DNA of 64,000 bases from Blasia pusilla (lineage: Eukaryota > Marchantiophyta > Marchantiopsida > Blasiales). Numbering within the stretch: the first letter of the stretch is position 1; every line of letters starts with the position of its first letter. The stretch spans positions 46,500,001 through 46,564,000 of the forward strand of contig CM114271.1 of the NCBI GenBank assembly GCA_050084515.1. Reading direction: 5' to 3'. Shown piece after piece: positions 36,901 through 47,770 of the stretch. The notes beneath the pieces are model-generated. The model had not been told where the DNA came from, ran no database searches, and saw only the letters and a program-made list of their open reading frames with translations. The position numbers and the translations under genes are program-made.

Positions 36901-37214
36901 GGTATGGTTGAGCAGAGACAGATGCGAGTATCATCCATGTCGTCGCGTCCACGAGTTGAACCATTGCCTACAGGGTCTGTACAGGCATTAGGTGGGGGGG
37001 GGGGGACGAGGAGAGATAGGCACCCATGGACTTCTTGGGACGTCATTTGAGCGGAGAGTGCGAAGGCGGTCAGAGTAGCACATGTTCATTTTTTGGATGT
37101 GGAGCATGGTGTACAAGGTCAGAGTGGAGTGGTTGTTGTGGAGGTGGCTAGGGTTGCTACATAGCAACCAAAGCCGGAGGTTGCGTCCTCTCCGAGTGAG
37201 GTCACGATGGAGAC

Positions 37215-38193
37215 TTGGGAGTTGTGATAGGTCTCAAGTTGATAGGAGGAGAGCGATGGCGAGTTCATAGGTTTTTTAGAGGGCATGTCAGTTGTTTTGC
37301 CTTCAGTATGAGAGACTTGGGTACGCTAAAGGGTCTCGGGATACGGATTGAGTTCGATAGTGATACGCCAATCTTTCGTCGACCCTACAAGTATTCTGAT
37401 ATGGAGCGAGCCTTGATTCAAAATAGGAGTCAGGACTTATTGAAGGCAGGACTTGTGGAGTTATCACATATGGAGTATGCATCTTCCACAGTCATACCGG
37501 AAACGGAGGATATGTATGGCAATTGGACGGATAGGCGGATGTGTGGAGATTACCCTCCTATCAACCGACAGACAAGATCAGATCAGTATGCCACGTCCAT
37601 TCTTGAGGAGATCTTTGATGCAGTAGGGCATGCAAAGATCTTCAGTACTTTAGATCTCCTTGCTGGCTATCATCAGGTTGGAGGACAGGGAGAAGACAAC
37701 ATTATGGGGGATAGATCGGTTCGGGAGAGATTGCTTATATCAGTGGCCGCTCTTACCATTTGGGTTGAAGAACGCGCCTACAGAGTTTCTGAGAGTGATG
37801 GATAGGATTCTAGCTGGCTTGGATTTTATACGATGTTACATAGATGATATTCTTATCTTCAGTTCCGTGGTTGAGGAGCATGAGCGACACTTGGAGGAGG
37901 TGTTTTGGCGATTGCAATTACATGGACTGAAGTTACATCCAGTCAAGTGCAGATTCTTTGAGGAGCAGATTGAGTACTTGGGACACACCATATATCCAAG
38001 TGGGTTAGGTATTCATCAGACAAAGATAGAGGCTATTACGCAGATTCCACGCCCTACAGATGTGAGTCGAGTCCGAGCGTTTCTTGGACTGGTAAACTTC
38101 TATCGACGGTATGTCAAGGGTTATAGTGCAATCGCAAAGTCTTTGACCTTGTTGACGAGACTTGATCAGGTTTGGTTGTGGGGAGATGATTAG
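37215..38193 (+). pseudogene. gypsy reverse transcriptase
   Basis: Two overlapping frames, joined by a shift near 37690-37800, give FRRPYKYSDMERALIQ, then YGNWTDRRMCGDYPPINRQT, EEIFDAVGHAKIFSTLDLLA, FWGIDRFG-like text, PFGLKNAPTEF and the catalytic YIDDILIF. HERHLEEVFWRLQLHGLKL, YLGHTIYPSGLGI, FLGLVNFYRRYVKGYS and the thumb/connection region follow. The YxDD is intact. The YGNWTDRRMCGDY signature is typical of a Ty3/gypsy lineage I associate with seed-free plants and streptophyte algae. It converts element RNA into DNA in the virus-like particle. Confidence 0.92.
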
Positions 38194-38661
38194 GAGTGAG
38201 CATTTTAGGAGCTCAAGGACTGGTTGACGTCCTCGCCCATTTTACAGAGACCGATTAGGGGTCGCCCATTCTAGTTACATATGGATTGGAGCATGTTGGG
38301 TCTAGGAGCAGTGCTTACTCAGAGGGATGACGAGGAGAGGGAGTTCGTTGTGGCTTACGCAAGCTGATCAAACAATATTGCAGAGGCAAAGTACAACTCT
38401 TACGAGGGAGAGTGCTTGGCTGCAGTGTGGGCCGTGGCACATTTCAGGTGCTATTTATTCGACAACCCTTTCACACTTATCTCTAATCATCAGCCGTTGA
38501 GGTGGTTGATGGAGTCCGACAAGCTTACGGGAAATCTTGCCAGGTGGGCTCTATTACTATATGAGTATGAGTTTGAGGTGGTTCATAGGCCAAGTCGGCT
38601 GAACCAAGATGCGGATGGGTTGAGTTGTAACCCATGTCCGAGTCAGAGAGACGACACATGA
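38194..38661 (+). pseudogene. gypsy RNase H
   Basis: After a TAG near 38191, the frame resumes with LHMDWSMLGLGAVLTQRDDE, containing the first catalytic Asp of the RNase H fold. A broken stretch is followed by YEGECLAAVWAVAHFRCYLF (catalytic Glu) and HQPLRWLMESDKLTG, ARWALLLYEYEFEVVHRPSR and NQDADGLSC. Removes RNA from the RNA-DNA hybrid during reverse transcription. Confidence 0.9.
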
Positions 38662-38770
38662 GCTCGATGGCACGGAGAGAGTGATGAGGAGATGGTGCCC
38701 GAGATGTTGGTTGACTATGGTAGGTCAGTCACAGGTGATGACTCCAGTGGTGGGGTAGGCTGATGAGTCT

Positions 38771-39778
38771 TTGGATCCGGAGGTCAGTAAGGAGGTGACA
38801 AGTGGTCATGATATCCATGACGATGTGGAGGTTGTGGAGTTCTTGGGCACTGGCGTCATAGCGAGCATAGTGAGTGCTAGGGAGCAAGATCAAATCCTAC
38901 AGAGAACCAAGAGGTTCAGGTGGGAGGGGACTCACATTTTGCGGGTATGGGGAGATGGTAGGATACAAGTGGTACCTCATCCTTCCGAGCAAGCACGTAT
39001 AGTGCAACATGCCCATGAGGAGTTAGGGCATTTTGGAGTAAAGCATACTTACAGCTTACTCTAGATTCAGTATTGGTGGCGCGGCATGCATATTGGGGTA
39101 CAAAAATTTGTGGCCAGATGTATGGTATGTGACAAAGTACGAGCATCCTTCTTTGCTCCCACTCCGCAGTTACATCCTTTGCTGATTATGGGTTTAGGTT
39201 ATTGATGGAGTTTAGACTTTGAGGGATCTTTGCCATTGATAGGGCGTCATCACAAGTACGTGTTGGTCATGGTGGAGCATTTCTCCAAGTGGATAGAGTT
39301 GGTGGCACTACCGGACAAGGCAAGAAAGGGAACAACTTATGCGTTTCTAGATCGTGTGCTTAGTCACTTTGGTGCACCGGCGGAGGTGTTGACTGACCAG
39401 GGTACCGAGTTCAGGGGAGAGTTTCAGGCCTTGTATGATCAGGCGCTGATAGATCACCGCACCACGTCCAGAGATCATCTTGAGGCGGATGGGTTGGCGG
39501 AGAGAGTAGTACAGATGTTGAAGAGAGGATTGCGCAAGTATGGCTTGCAACGGGGACAATTGAGGGAGTGGGACCTATATTTGCCATGGTTGGCTATAGG
39601 TTATCGCTTTAATCGGAAGGCATCCTTAGCATCATTTTCACTGTACTTTTTGCTCTTTGGGAGAGAGCCACATTTACTTGTAGCTATTCGACGGAACATG
39701 GCGGAGGTGTTAGATCTTGATGATCCAGATGTGTGGGTACAAGCATGTCTCTCAGAGGGCGGAGATTTTTCGTAGAGT
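38771..39778 (+). pseudogene. gypsy integrase
   Basis: Zinc-binding H-H-C-C region: ARIVQHAHEELGHFGVKHTY and, after a stop, CMVCDKVRASF. Core: LDFEGSLPLIG with the first Asp, LVMVEHFSKWIELVALPDKA, FGAPAEVLTDQGTEF with the second Asp, and ADGLAERVVQMLKRGLRKY with the Glu. FGREPHLL and the tail follow. The reading is broken at 39063, 39204 and 39775. It would join element cDNA to host DNA. Confidence 0.9.
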
Positions 39779-40256
39779 TATGCCTATGGCCTTTGAGAAC
39801 TTAGCTATTGCTCAGCATAGAGATACATTGAGGTACGCAACCATTCGTGGAGGAGGTTATCATCCAGGGATTAGGAGATTTCATCCTGGAGAATACTTGT
39901 ATTTATAGCAGGCGGCACCCACGATGCTAGATGTCACTACATGGCGCACGATCCTACGTGTGCGCGAGGTATTACCGACCGGATTCCTCATGTTGGAGGG
40001 ACAGGATGGTATGGTTTGGAAGGATCATGTGCGCAATTGTGGACCATGTCATCTTCTGAACGTAGACGGGATAGTGGATTCGAGCTTGGCAGTGGTACTT
40101 GCAGGCTTGAGGTGTATGTTGTGCGGATCTGCGAGGGGTGCAGCCACCATGTTGGTATTTGATAGTTGCTCTCAAGGGTGGCATATGTCATGTTTGACCC
40201 CCCCTCTTGATATAGTTCCCACGGGATGATGGATGTGTCCGAGATGTGTATAAGGT
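39779..40256 (+). pseudogene. gypsy integrase tail fused to a PHD finger
   Basis: RYATIRGGGYHPGIRRFH and EYLYL end the integrase. A linker (WRTILRVREVLPTGFLMLEG, DGMVWKDHVRNC) leads to CMLCGSARGAATMLVF, DSCSQGWHMSC, LTPPLDIVPTG and, after a TGA, WMCPRC. The C-x2-C, D-x-C, H-x2-C, C-x2-C layout is that of a C4HC3 PHD finger with one Cys replaced by Phe here. The copy at 907-1190 retains that Cys. PHD fingers typically read histone H3 tails. In this position it replaces the chromodomain seen in many plant gypsy elements and could bias integration. Confidence 0.75.
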
Positions 40257-40333
40257 AGTAGGTCATGTCAGAGAGATGTGATATTTTCTATCTGGAGTTA
40301 GGGGGATCCAACTGCCAGCTAGGGGGCGATTGT

Positions 40334-41085
40334 GTGATCTCCATGTATATGTATGAGTTGATTTTTGTACATGTGTGGATCTACCCGTGTGTGGAGAAGA
40401 TCGATGTTATGTGGTATAGATGTGATCAGCGATGCATATTGTATAGCGATATGTATGCGCACGACAACTATCACATCTGAGTAGCCCATAGGCCGAGATC
40501 TATCGTGGATAGGGCGTAAGAGCCAGTGGACTATCTTGAGTGTAACTTTGTCCCACGGTGTCGGATAAGGTTGAGGATAGGTCCATTGTGTCAGGAACAT
40601 TGTTTTTGATAACTTTCCTGTTGAGGTCTTTCACAAGTGACTTGTTGACCAGGTCACCCGCCCCTGGTAACCTGTATGCACAGGTTACCAAGTGGATAGC
40701 TATTTTTAGGGGAAGAGACTTTTGGCTCTTCCCAACCATATATAAGAGAGGAAGATGGCTTTCCTAGGCCATCTTTCTCATGTTGGGCCGTTGGAGCACC
40801 TCTCTTGTATGTGTGTGAGATAAGACTAGGGTGCTAGCGTCCGGATTCCTTGATAGCGCACGGTGGACGAGGTTCGATATGCAGATGTAGATTGAGGAGT
40901 GGAGTTTTAGGCCAAGTGTGCCGTTTTTACTACTCTTTATTTTTGTTGTGTGATCTCCATGTATATGTATGAGTTGATTTCTGTACATGTGTGGATATAC
41001 CCGTGTGTGGGGAAGATCAGTCTTGTGTGGTGTAGATGTGACCAATGATGTATGTTGTGTAGCGATATGTATGCGCACAACATGG
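40334..41085 (+). repeat. 3' LTR region of the plus gypsy copy
   Basis: A G-rich polypurine-like GGGGG at 40322 precedes a block that starts TGTGTGATCTCC and recurs at 40948-41080. The sequence from about 40469 (TATCACATCTGAGTAGCC) aligns with the antisense LTR start at 49692 (TGCCACATCTTAGTTAGCC). The LTR may therefore run 40469-41085, with the preceding 135 bp a partial duplication of its own end. It contains a TATATAAGAGAG near 40740. Confidence 0.6.
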
Positions 41086-41520
41086 TGATAATCTTCACAT
41101 ATTCACTGATCTATCCAATTATCATACATATCCTTCTTTGCCGCCATGATTTTGGCAGATGCATACTCCTCATGCAATAACTCCACCAGTCTTAACTCTT
41201 ACTTTGAGGAAGGCTTGCTCCATATTGGAATACTTGTAGGGTCGATAGAAGACCAACGTATCACTAGCCAAATCTATCCGTGTCCCAAGACCCTTTAAAG
41301 TACCAAAATCTGCAATACTAAAGGCGAAACATGCAACCCACATGCCCTCTCAAGAACCTATGTGTCTGTCGTCTCTCTCCTCTTGTCAACTAAAGACCTA
41401 TCAGAGGCTCTCAAGTCTCCATCGTGATCTCACTTGAAGAAGATGCAACCTCTAGCTTTGGTTGCAATGTAGAAACCCTAGCCACCTCTGCTACAACCAC
41501 CCCATTCTGACTTCCCACAT
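41086..41520 (-). pseudogene. Antisense gypsy copy: N-terminal RT region
   Basis: The reverse complement parallels plus-strand positions of about 37080-37530, including the YxCD/YGNW region remnant and segments equivalent to LKGLGIRIEFDSDTP. The break at about 41085 abuts the plus copy's 3' LTR, so two copies meet head-to-head or by deletion. Decayed. Confidence 0.7.
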
Positions 41521-41689
41521 CATGCTCAATACCAGAAGAATGAACATGTGCTATTCTGGCCACCTCCGCAATCTTTACTCTAACGACATTGTAACAAGGC
41601 CATGGGTGTTTAACTCTCCTCGTCTCAACCCAGCCAATGCCTCTACAGATCCTATAGGCTATGCGCTATGCATGGACATGACGACATAG

Positions 41690-42802
41690 ATGACATTTTC
41701 ATCCACATCTACCTAGCCATACCTAGTTTGACTATCCATGTGAGAGAGTTTAGGTCCTTTTCCTGCCCCAATATCTGTCGCTATGATGCTTCTAACATGT
41801 ATGGCATCACAATAGTACCCGTAGCAAACCCCATGGCATGCTCACACTCATCAACGGTAGGATCTTTCAATGCTTGTGTCTCCACGTTCCATTTTATGCA
41901 TGGTCCTTCTTGACGAAAGGTATGGGATATTGGGAAGCTCACCAATGTAGGTAAGACTGCCCTCAATTCCCCCATCCTATTAGCTACCGCCAATAGTGGT
42001 CCATCAATCCGGGCACCATCTAAGACCAACACCTTGGACCCAAGATAGCATCCAATGTGCTCTGTGAACTCCATCATAAGCTTGCCTCAATACCATACCT
42101 CCAATGGTAGAAGGTTCGTCCACCACAATCATGGATGGTGTGCGCGCGATCCAACTCTTGTCACATCCAAAACTACGAGAGGTCCTAACCACAAACTCAC
42201 TTGATACACACTCGGTATCACCCATGTACGAGTGTCTCCCAACAATGGAAGTCTCAAGAATTTACGTTGGAGAACAAGTGTGGCTCTCTTGCAAGTGTTG
42301 TAATACTTGAGACATCTCCCAAAACATCTTTGATCTCGGATCCTACAATCCAAACCCTCGGCCAATTGATGAATGACCCTGACATGGGCATCCAACAATC
42401 ACCAAATGAATGGTGCCAACTCTATCAAGGTCTTGCGCCCCAAAAAATGAATGTCGACGGGTAGTATATGATGATACCCCCATACTGTAGATACCAAGAA
42501 TGGCATGGCAATAAGTCAGGATAAATATAGATCAACCTCGCCACATGGTGCAATGAGACTCGTCATACAATCTCATCTCTCTCCACACAAAGGTACTGAC
42601 GCACTTGTATACCTGCATGCAATATTGCAGCTCGTCCCGTGTTGATCCCTCCGAAGAGATCTAATACTCTAACATGCTCCTCTGAATATTGCCACGCAAC
42701 AAGTGTGGTATCCAATGGTATCAACATCTCCACACTAGAAGCCCGATTGTATCTCGACTCCGTAAGCTCTGGGATAAAGGCATAACTCCAAGCGTGCCTC
42801 AT
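41690..42802 (-). pseudogene. C5 cytosine DNA methyltransferase domain, antisense copy
   Basis: Reads VRVLDLFGGINTGRAAILHA (motif I, with the FGG form intact), LCVERDE, then in frame VGTIHLVIVGCPCQGHSS with the catalytic Cys codon at 42384-42382 and an intact Gln (motif IV). RGFGL, a LLGDTR segment and MVLRQAYDGVHRAH follow, then AMGFATGTIVMPYMLEAS and RQILGQ with DLNSLTWIVKLGM (motif X). Several stops separate the pieces. Comparison with 35823-36900 shows both copies derive from one intact ancestor, each with private lesions. Confidence 0.85.
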
Positions 42803-43094
42803 GAGGTTATCTGCAAGTCACGGCTCATACCCCACAATGGTGAAGTGGTCTCAACAACATGGGAAGAGACACCCGCCATGGCATGTCTCTCCATGGGACT
42901 ATCTGCTACTAGGATGTCCTCCGCATGTGCATTCCCCTCCAACAGCTCTCATGGCTAGCTAATCCCACATGTGAATGCTGCCAATGTGGTCATTGTATTG
43001 TCATGTGATCAACCACCTTGTCTCGCAAACTATACGATTGACTGACTCATGTGGCCATCACCTAATCGCCACCCTGGCTGATAGGCAATGGTCT

Positions 43095-43935
43095 ACTCCC
43101 AAAAATCAAGGAGGAATCCTAAGGGTTCTAACTCAATAATCCCCGCCAACACATCGTATGACTTGTCATGCGCATACACATCGCTACACAATCCACATAG
43201 TTGGTCACATCCACACACCACACAACACGATCTTCCCCAACATACGGGTAGATCCACATATAAACAAAATATACTCACGCATATACACCGAGATCCCACA
43301 ACAAAATCAGAGTAGTAAAAATAGCTCACCCGACCTAAAACTTCACTCATGAATTTACATCGGAATATCAAACCACATCCATCCTCCGCTATGAGGGAAT
43401 CCGGATGCTAGCACCCTAACTCCTACACATCCACACACGGTTATGCAAGAGAGATGCGTAAGGCTCAACATGAGAAAAATGGCTTGAGAGAGCCATCTCT
43501 CTCACTCTTATACCCTTGGGAAGAGCCAAAAGACTCTTCACCCAAAAGTAGTCGTACCAACGATAACCTGCATGCAGAAGTTACCGGATTACCGGTGACT
43601 CGATCAACAGATCACTTGACGGACTAAAAAGAATTTGGAAATTGCCATTAACGACGTTCCCAACACATCAGACTTATCGCCAACCTCATCCGATATCACG
43701 GAACGATGTTACACCCGAACAACCCGCTGACTCTCTATGCCGTCGATGCGATAGAACTCTACCTACGTCAAATAAGATGTGACAGTTGTCATGCGCATAC
43801 ATATCACTACACAACCCACATCGCTGGTCACATCTACACACCACATAACACTGATCTTCTCCAACATACGGGTAGATTCACACATAAGAGAAATACACTC
43901 ATGCATATACACCGAGATCCCACAACCACCCCATA
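43095..43935 (-). repeat. LTR-like block inside the antisense copy
   Basis: In minus orientation a PPT-like GGGGGACCCAATTTCC leads to the same LTR sequence as 40334-41085, with the end segment present twice (43935-43790 and 43305-43160). It is followed directly by internal sequence (SYDVLAGIIELEPLGF) that parallels SYDVLVGSALLYPLGF at 44.5 kb. It may be a nested or recombined copy rather than a clean insertion. Confidence 0.6.
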
Positions 43936-45046
43936 GTTGGAAATTGGGTCCCCCTAACTCCAGATAGTAAACACCTATGTACCTGACATGATCTACCATC
44001 TTATACACATCTAGCACCATGAATGTTGTCGACCCCGCAACATTTCCACACTGCAACAACCCGCCGTGTTGATCCCTCCAAAGAGATTTAACACTCTTAT
44101 ACCCTACTCTAAACATAGGCATGGCTCCAAGCCTGCTTCACAAGCTCATCTGCACTCCATGCATCTCAACGCTTGTCCCCAACAACAATAACAAAGCTCT
44201 GCACCATGGGAAGAGACACCCACCCTGGCATGTCCCTCTGTGGGACTATCTTTTACGGGAATGTCCTCCGCATGTGTGCTCATCTCCATGAACCCTCTTG
44301 ATCAGCTAACACCACCTTTGAATGTTGCCAATGTGGTCACCGAATCTTCACGTGGTCAACCACCACTACATCCTGCAAACTCTACCGGTAGATGGCTCAC
44401 CCATCCATCACCTGATCGCCACTCTGGCCGATAAGAAATTGTCTCCTCCCAAAAATCCAAGATAAAACCAAGGGGATACAACAACGCACTTCCTACCAAC
44501 ACATCATACGACTGTGTCCATGTCGTAATCTCCCGAGTGCGCACCATCACACTATCCGACTCATGCTGTGGCTTGAGTCTAACCACCAACTCCTGTCGGG
44601 TCATCTATTGCGTGGGTGATACGCCCCCAATAGAAGTTTGTATCTAAAAGGGAGAACCCTCAATGTCACCTTTCCGTAACCCCAACGCCAAACATGCCGC
44701 ATTCCCTAACATCAAGGATTGCACTCCCAAATCAAGTAGGATGCGCTAGGGGTGTTACACCATACCTCTTGGACTAACCAAGCAAAAAACTCTTGCTCGG
44801 TTATCCAACAACACCACACTTGGTGTGATCATGGCTCACTCTATTGGTGGCCTAGTTGGCATATCTACCAACTTCACCATCGCATCATGCCATGACTCAG
44901 TGGAAAACGTCCCGAGCACCTGCTCCGAGGGCAAGTCCACCACCTTTTCAACTACCTCTGAGCAAGAGGCAGTCACCTCTCCATGTTCACACAACATGGC
45001 GGCCAGTCGAAATACCTCCGTTGGTCCAACTCCCAACGTCACCAAC
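43936..45046 (-). pseudogene. Antisense copy: protease and flanking polyprotein pieces
   Basis: VFRLAAMLCEHGEVTASCSE (45.0 kb), then ESWHDAMVKLVDMP, a decayed protease reading LDLGVQSLMLGN in place of LLDSGA, and RTREITTWTQSYDVLVGSAL with LDFWEETISYRPEWRSGD near 44.45 kb. The last part (44.1-43.95 kb) resembles the post-PHD end (DHVRYIGVYYLELGG), so internal sequence has been deleted or recombined here. Confidence 0.65.
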
Positions 45047-45880
45047 TGTGATACCCACAATTTTGTACTTTTGAAGAAATATATCTTTTTATTCAATGAA
45101 GACTTGTATGTACATTATGATTTTGATTTTTATATATTATCATGGGGAGGAATGAGTAAGATTAAAGTGAATCACGAAGCTCCAAGGACAAGGTAGAGAG
45201 ATAGAAAATCAAGGATTTGCCTAAGAGGAGAGGAGACTAAAATAACGAAGTCTCAAGACCCAGCAAGAAGCTTCAGAACGACAATGAAGCTCTGCAAAGC
45301 TCTGTCTATGAAGTACTTCGCTCTATAACGAAGCATGAAGAAGAAGAGAAAGAAGTACTTTGCTCTTGTACGAAGCACAAAGAACGAAGCACCTGGAACA
45401 AGAACCAAGAATGAGTAGTAAAGCAATCATTCATTCATTCTTATGTACGATGCTTTTGTCTGAGTATTCTTATTGGGTCTGCAGAGTGAGGAGTGAATCA
45501 GGCGAACCTTTCTCATCAATGAAATAATCAACATAAAGTTATAGGAAATCTATTTGACAGAGAGTAGCCTACCGAGACGGATTGAGTTCCGAAAGTAAGA
45601 GAAGCCAACTTTCATGTTGAGGTCTCTGTGAGGTTTCTTGATATCAAGAGGAAATATAACTGAACCTGCTGTCAACTCCACTAGAGAGAATTGAGAAAAG
45701 AACCTTTGGTACTAAGAAAGATCCGAAGATATTGATAAGACATTGAATATAAATCATACACATTTAAATACAACTATTACAACAGAATTGTAATTTTGAA
45801 CTCTCTTTTCATCAAACAATGATCCTCTTGGGGATCGAACTTATTAAACAACTGTAAAATATAAACTATTGTACATTACA
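45047..45880. mobile_element. Solo LTR (834 bp) with 5-bp target duplication
   Basis: Starts TGTGATACCCACAATT and ends TTGTACATTACA, i.e. TG...CA, flanked on both sides by CCAAC (45042-45046 and 45881-45885). It splits the antisense gypsy between the Gag C-terminus and the protease. It has no coding region. The TGTGATACC start is unlike the gypsy LTR here and suggests a different LTR family, possibly Ty1/copia. Confidence 0.85.
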
Positions 45881-46572
45881 CCAACTCCATGGCGGAAAAC
45901 AATGGAGTTTGGCTCACCCTAGTGGCCATCTCCAACGACATGGTCGACATTGGCTCCTCCCGAGCCAACATAGGAATTGTCTCTCCAACTCCTCGTGACG
46001 TCTACGCACCTGCCTCACGCGTGGGTACTACCAATCATCAAGGCACCATCGACGGTATATGAAGTGCCTCCGACAATATGAATGACTAGGGAACCCTAGC
46101 CTGCCGCCTATTGGTCCCCTCCTATGGGTCAATCTCAACCCCACCTCTCGATGGCTTGGTTACTCTTGCAGCACCCCGAGTCACCACCGCAACAGCCTCA
46201 ACCTGAGCGGCACTACACATAAATTCTATCCCTGTAGAATCCTTATCACGATCGTGGTAAGATGTGGAGGCTGGCGCCACACTAGCTACTCTAAACTCCG
46301 GGCCTGCCTTTAGCTCCATCATCGTCATGGCATCAATCCTATGCTCCAACTGATCGATGCGGATAAGGAGCGCTGCATCGGGTGCACATCCTCCATCTCT
46401 TGTGACGAGTGATGACACTCTACCACCACGATCATCCTCTACTCAATCTCCACCAACTCTCTCGCCCCCAAGTCCTGTGCCTACTGACCATATCGGTGAT
46501 AATGGCATATACCTCTACCATGCTTTTCCTCTTACCCTTCGAAAGATCAAAACACATATTCCTAGTGTGACC

Positions 46573-46575
<3 letters not shown>
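45881..46575 (-). pseudogene. Antisense Gag C-terminal region
   Basis: The minus-strand reading parallels 21.9-22.45 kb: SWRDNSYVGSGGANVDHVVG, then RIDQLEHRIDAMTMMELKAG, FMCSAAQVEAVAVVTRGA and GGVEIDP. One or two stops. Confidence 0.7.

Positions 46576-46641
<66 letters not shown>
46576..46641. repeat. (GA)n microsatellite inside the zinc knuckle of gag
   Basis: A GA run of about 66 bp (CT on the coding minus strand). Upstream in the coding sense is a CDHYHY-type remnant of the first zinc-knuckle half; downstream is YGHTRNMC, the second half. The repeat therefore lies between the metal ligands of the CCHC motif. Confidence 0.9.
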
Positions 46642-46646
<5 letters not shown>

Positions 46647-47770
46647 AAAAAAAGATAGTGATAATGATCACATTGTAACTATGGTGGGGCCATCCTTTGT
46701 GGCTCTGGAGCAATCGGAGGCCCCTCAGCCCTCTACCATGCTTTGGGAAATCCCTTTGCCTATGTGGCCCACACACGTCCAACAAGCCCACCCTGGTCCC
46801 TACTAGGTAACATTTGTGGGTTCGGGCCATTGCCTCATCCGCTCACGATATCCGCCTTGCTCTTTGGGCCCATCGGCCCGCTCCCTTGGTACTCGTGCAT
46901 GCTGGGGTACCTATGGGTATACTCCTACTCGTCGACTCGTCGAATCCCGCGAAAATCCCGTCGTCACCAACTACTCCTCACTCATGTTGATCTCTACCCG
47001 TTCAGACAACTTGAAGACCACCTTCAATGTGGGCTTTGTCGTGTGAAGCAACATTGCATCTCGAACTCTCCTCCGTAGCTCCTCATCCAGCACCCCATAC
47101 CAATACTTAACTGATTGCACCTCAATGATCCCATATATTGCAATGATCAATCTCCGCATGCGCGTGGACACCTCCTTCAGACTCTCACCCAATCTCCACT
47201 GAAAATCATATAGACTCTTCAACTTGTCAGTTTGCACGGCCTACTAGCTCCTCCCCAACTGTCAGAAGAAGGCTATTATAGGACTAAAACTCCGTGGTCC
47301 TCTACCACGAGAGGTCTCTGCCATCTCACCACTCTTATTGCCATCCTCTCCATCTAGTCCCCGGGCTGATGATGAATGTCTCTCCGCCCTCACTATCCCA
47401 TCATACGCATCGCGGCCACTAATGGACACATACCCTAGAGCCCAATACACCCTCCAGGCATCGATCTCTATAGAGTATAGAGATTGGAACTCCATGTAAT
47501 CATCCATGTGTGGACCCTCCAAGTGGTGGAACAACCCCTTCCATGCCTACAAGGGTTGAACCGCGTAGGGGTCTATATCTCATGGAAGTCGCACAATGTT
47601 TTGAACTCGTGGATGAAGTCATCTAGATCTATGGTGCCTACCACACCTGAGAAATGACGCATGCCCCAATGATCCATGTCGTCCATCTCTCTCCATGTAT
47701 CACTGTCCCCATCTGCGATCTTGTCACCAGACCCGCTGTCTAGAGATGACAATCCAGCCATCGAGGGGAG
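46642..47770 (-). pseudogene. Antisense gypsy Gag capsid region
   Basis: Reads SLDSGSGDKIADGDSDTWRE, GTIDLDDFIHEF, YWALGYVSISGRDAYDGIV, SLKEVSTRMRRLIIAIYG, YWYGVLDEELRRRVRDAM and FKLSERVEINMSEE, matching the plus copy at 20.64-21.45 kb. Interrupted at 47262 and near 47572. Confidence 0.8.

Larger units (their letters stand above)
19813..41085 (+). mobile_element. Ty3/gypsy retrotransposon with C5 DNA methyltransferase and PHD finger, split by a MULE
   Basis: One retroelement copy spread over two blocks: leader and gag at 19.8-22.45 kb, then protease, C5 methyltransferase, RT, RNase H, integrase, PHD and 3' LTR at 34.96-41.09 kb. The intervening 12.5 kb is a MULE insertion. Without it the element is about 8.8 kb. 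All domains are in the same orientation and carry scattered stops and frameshifts. The domain order is shown by two independent copies in the window, this one and the antisense copy at 41.1-48.6 kb. The 5' LTR is missing. Confidence 0.85.
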
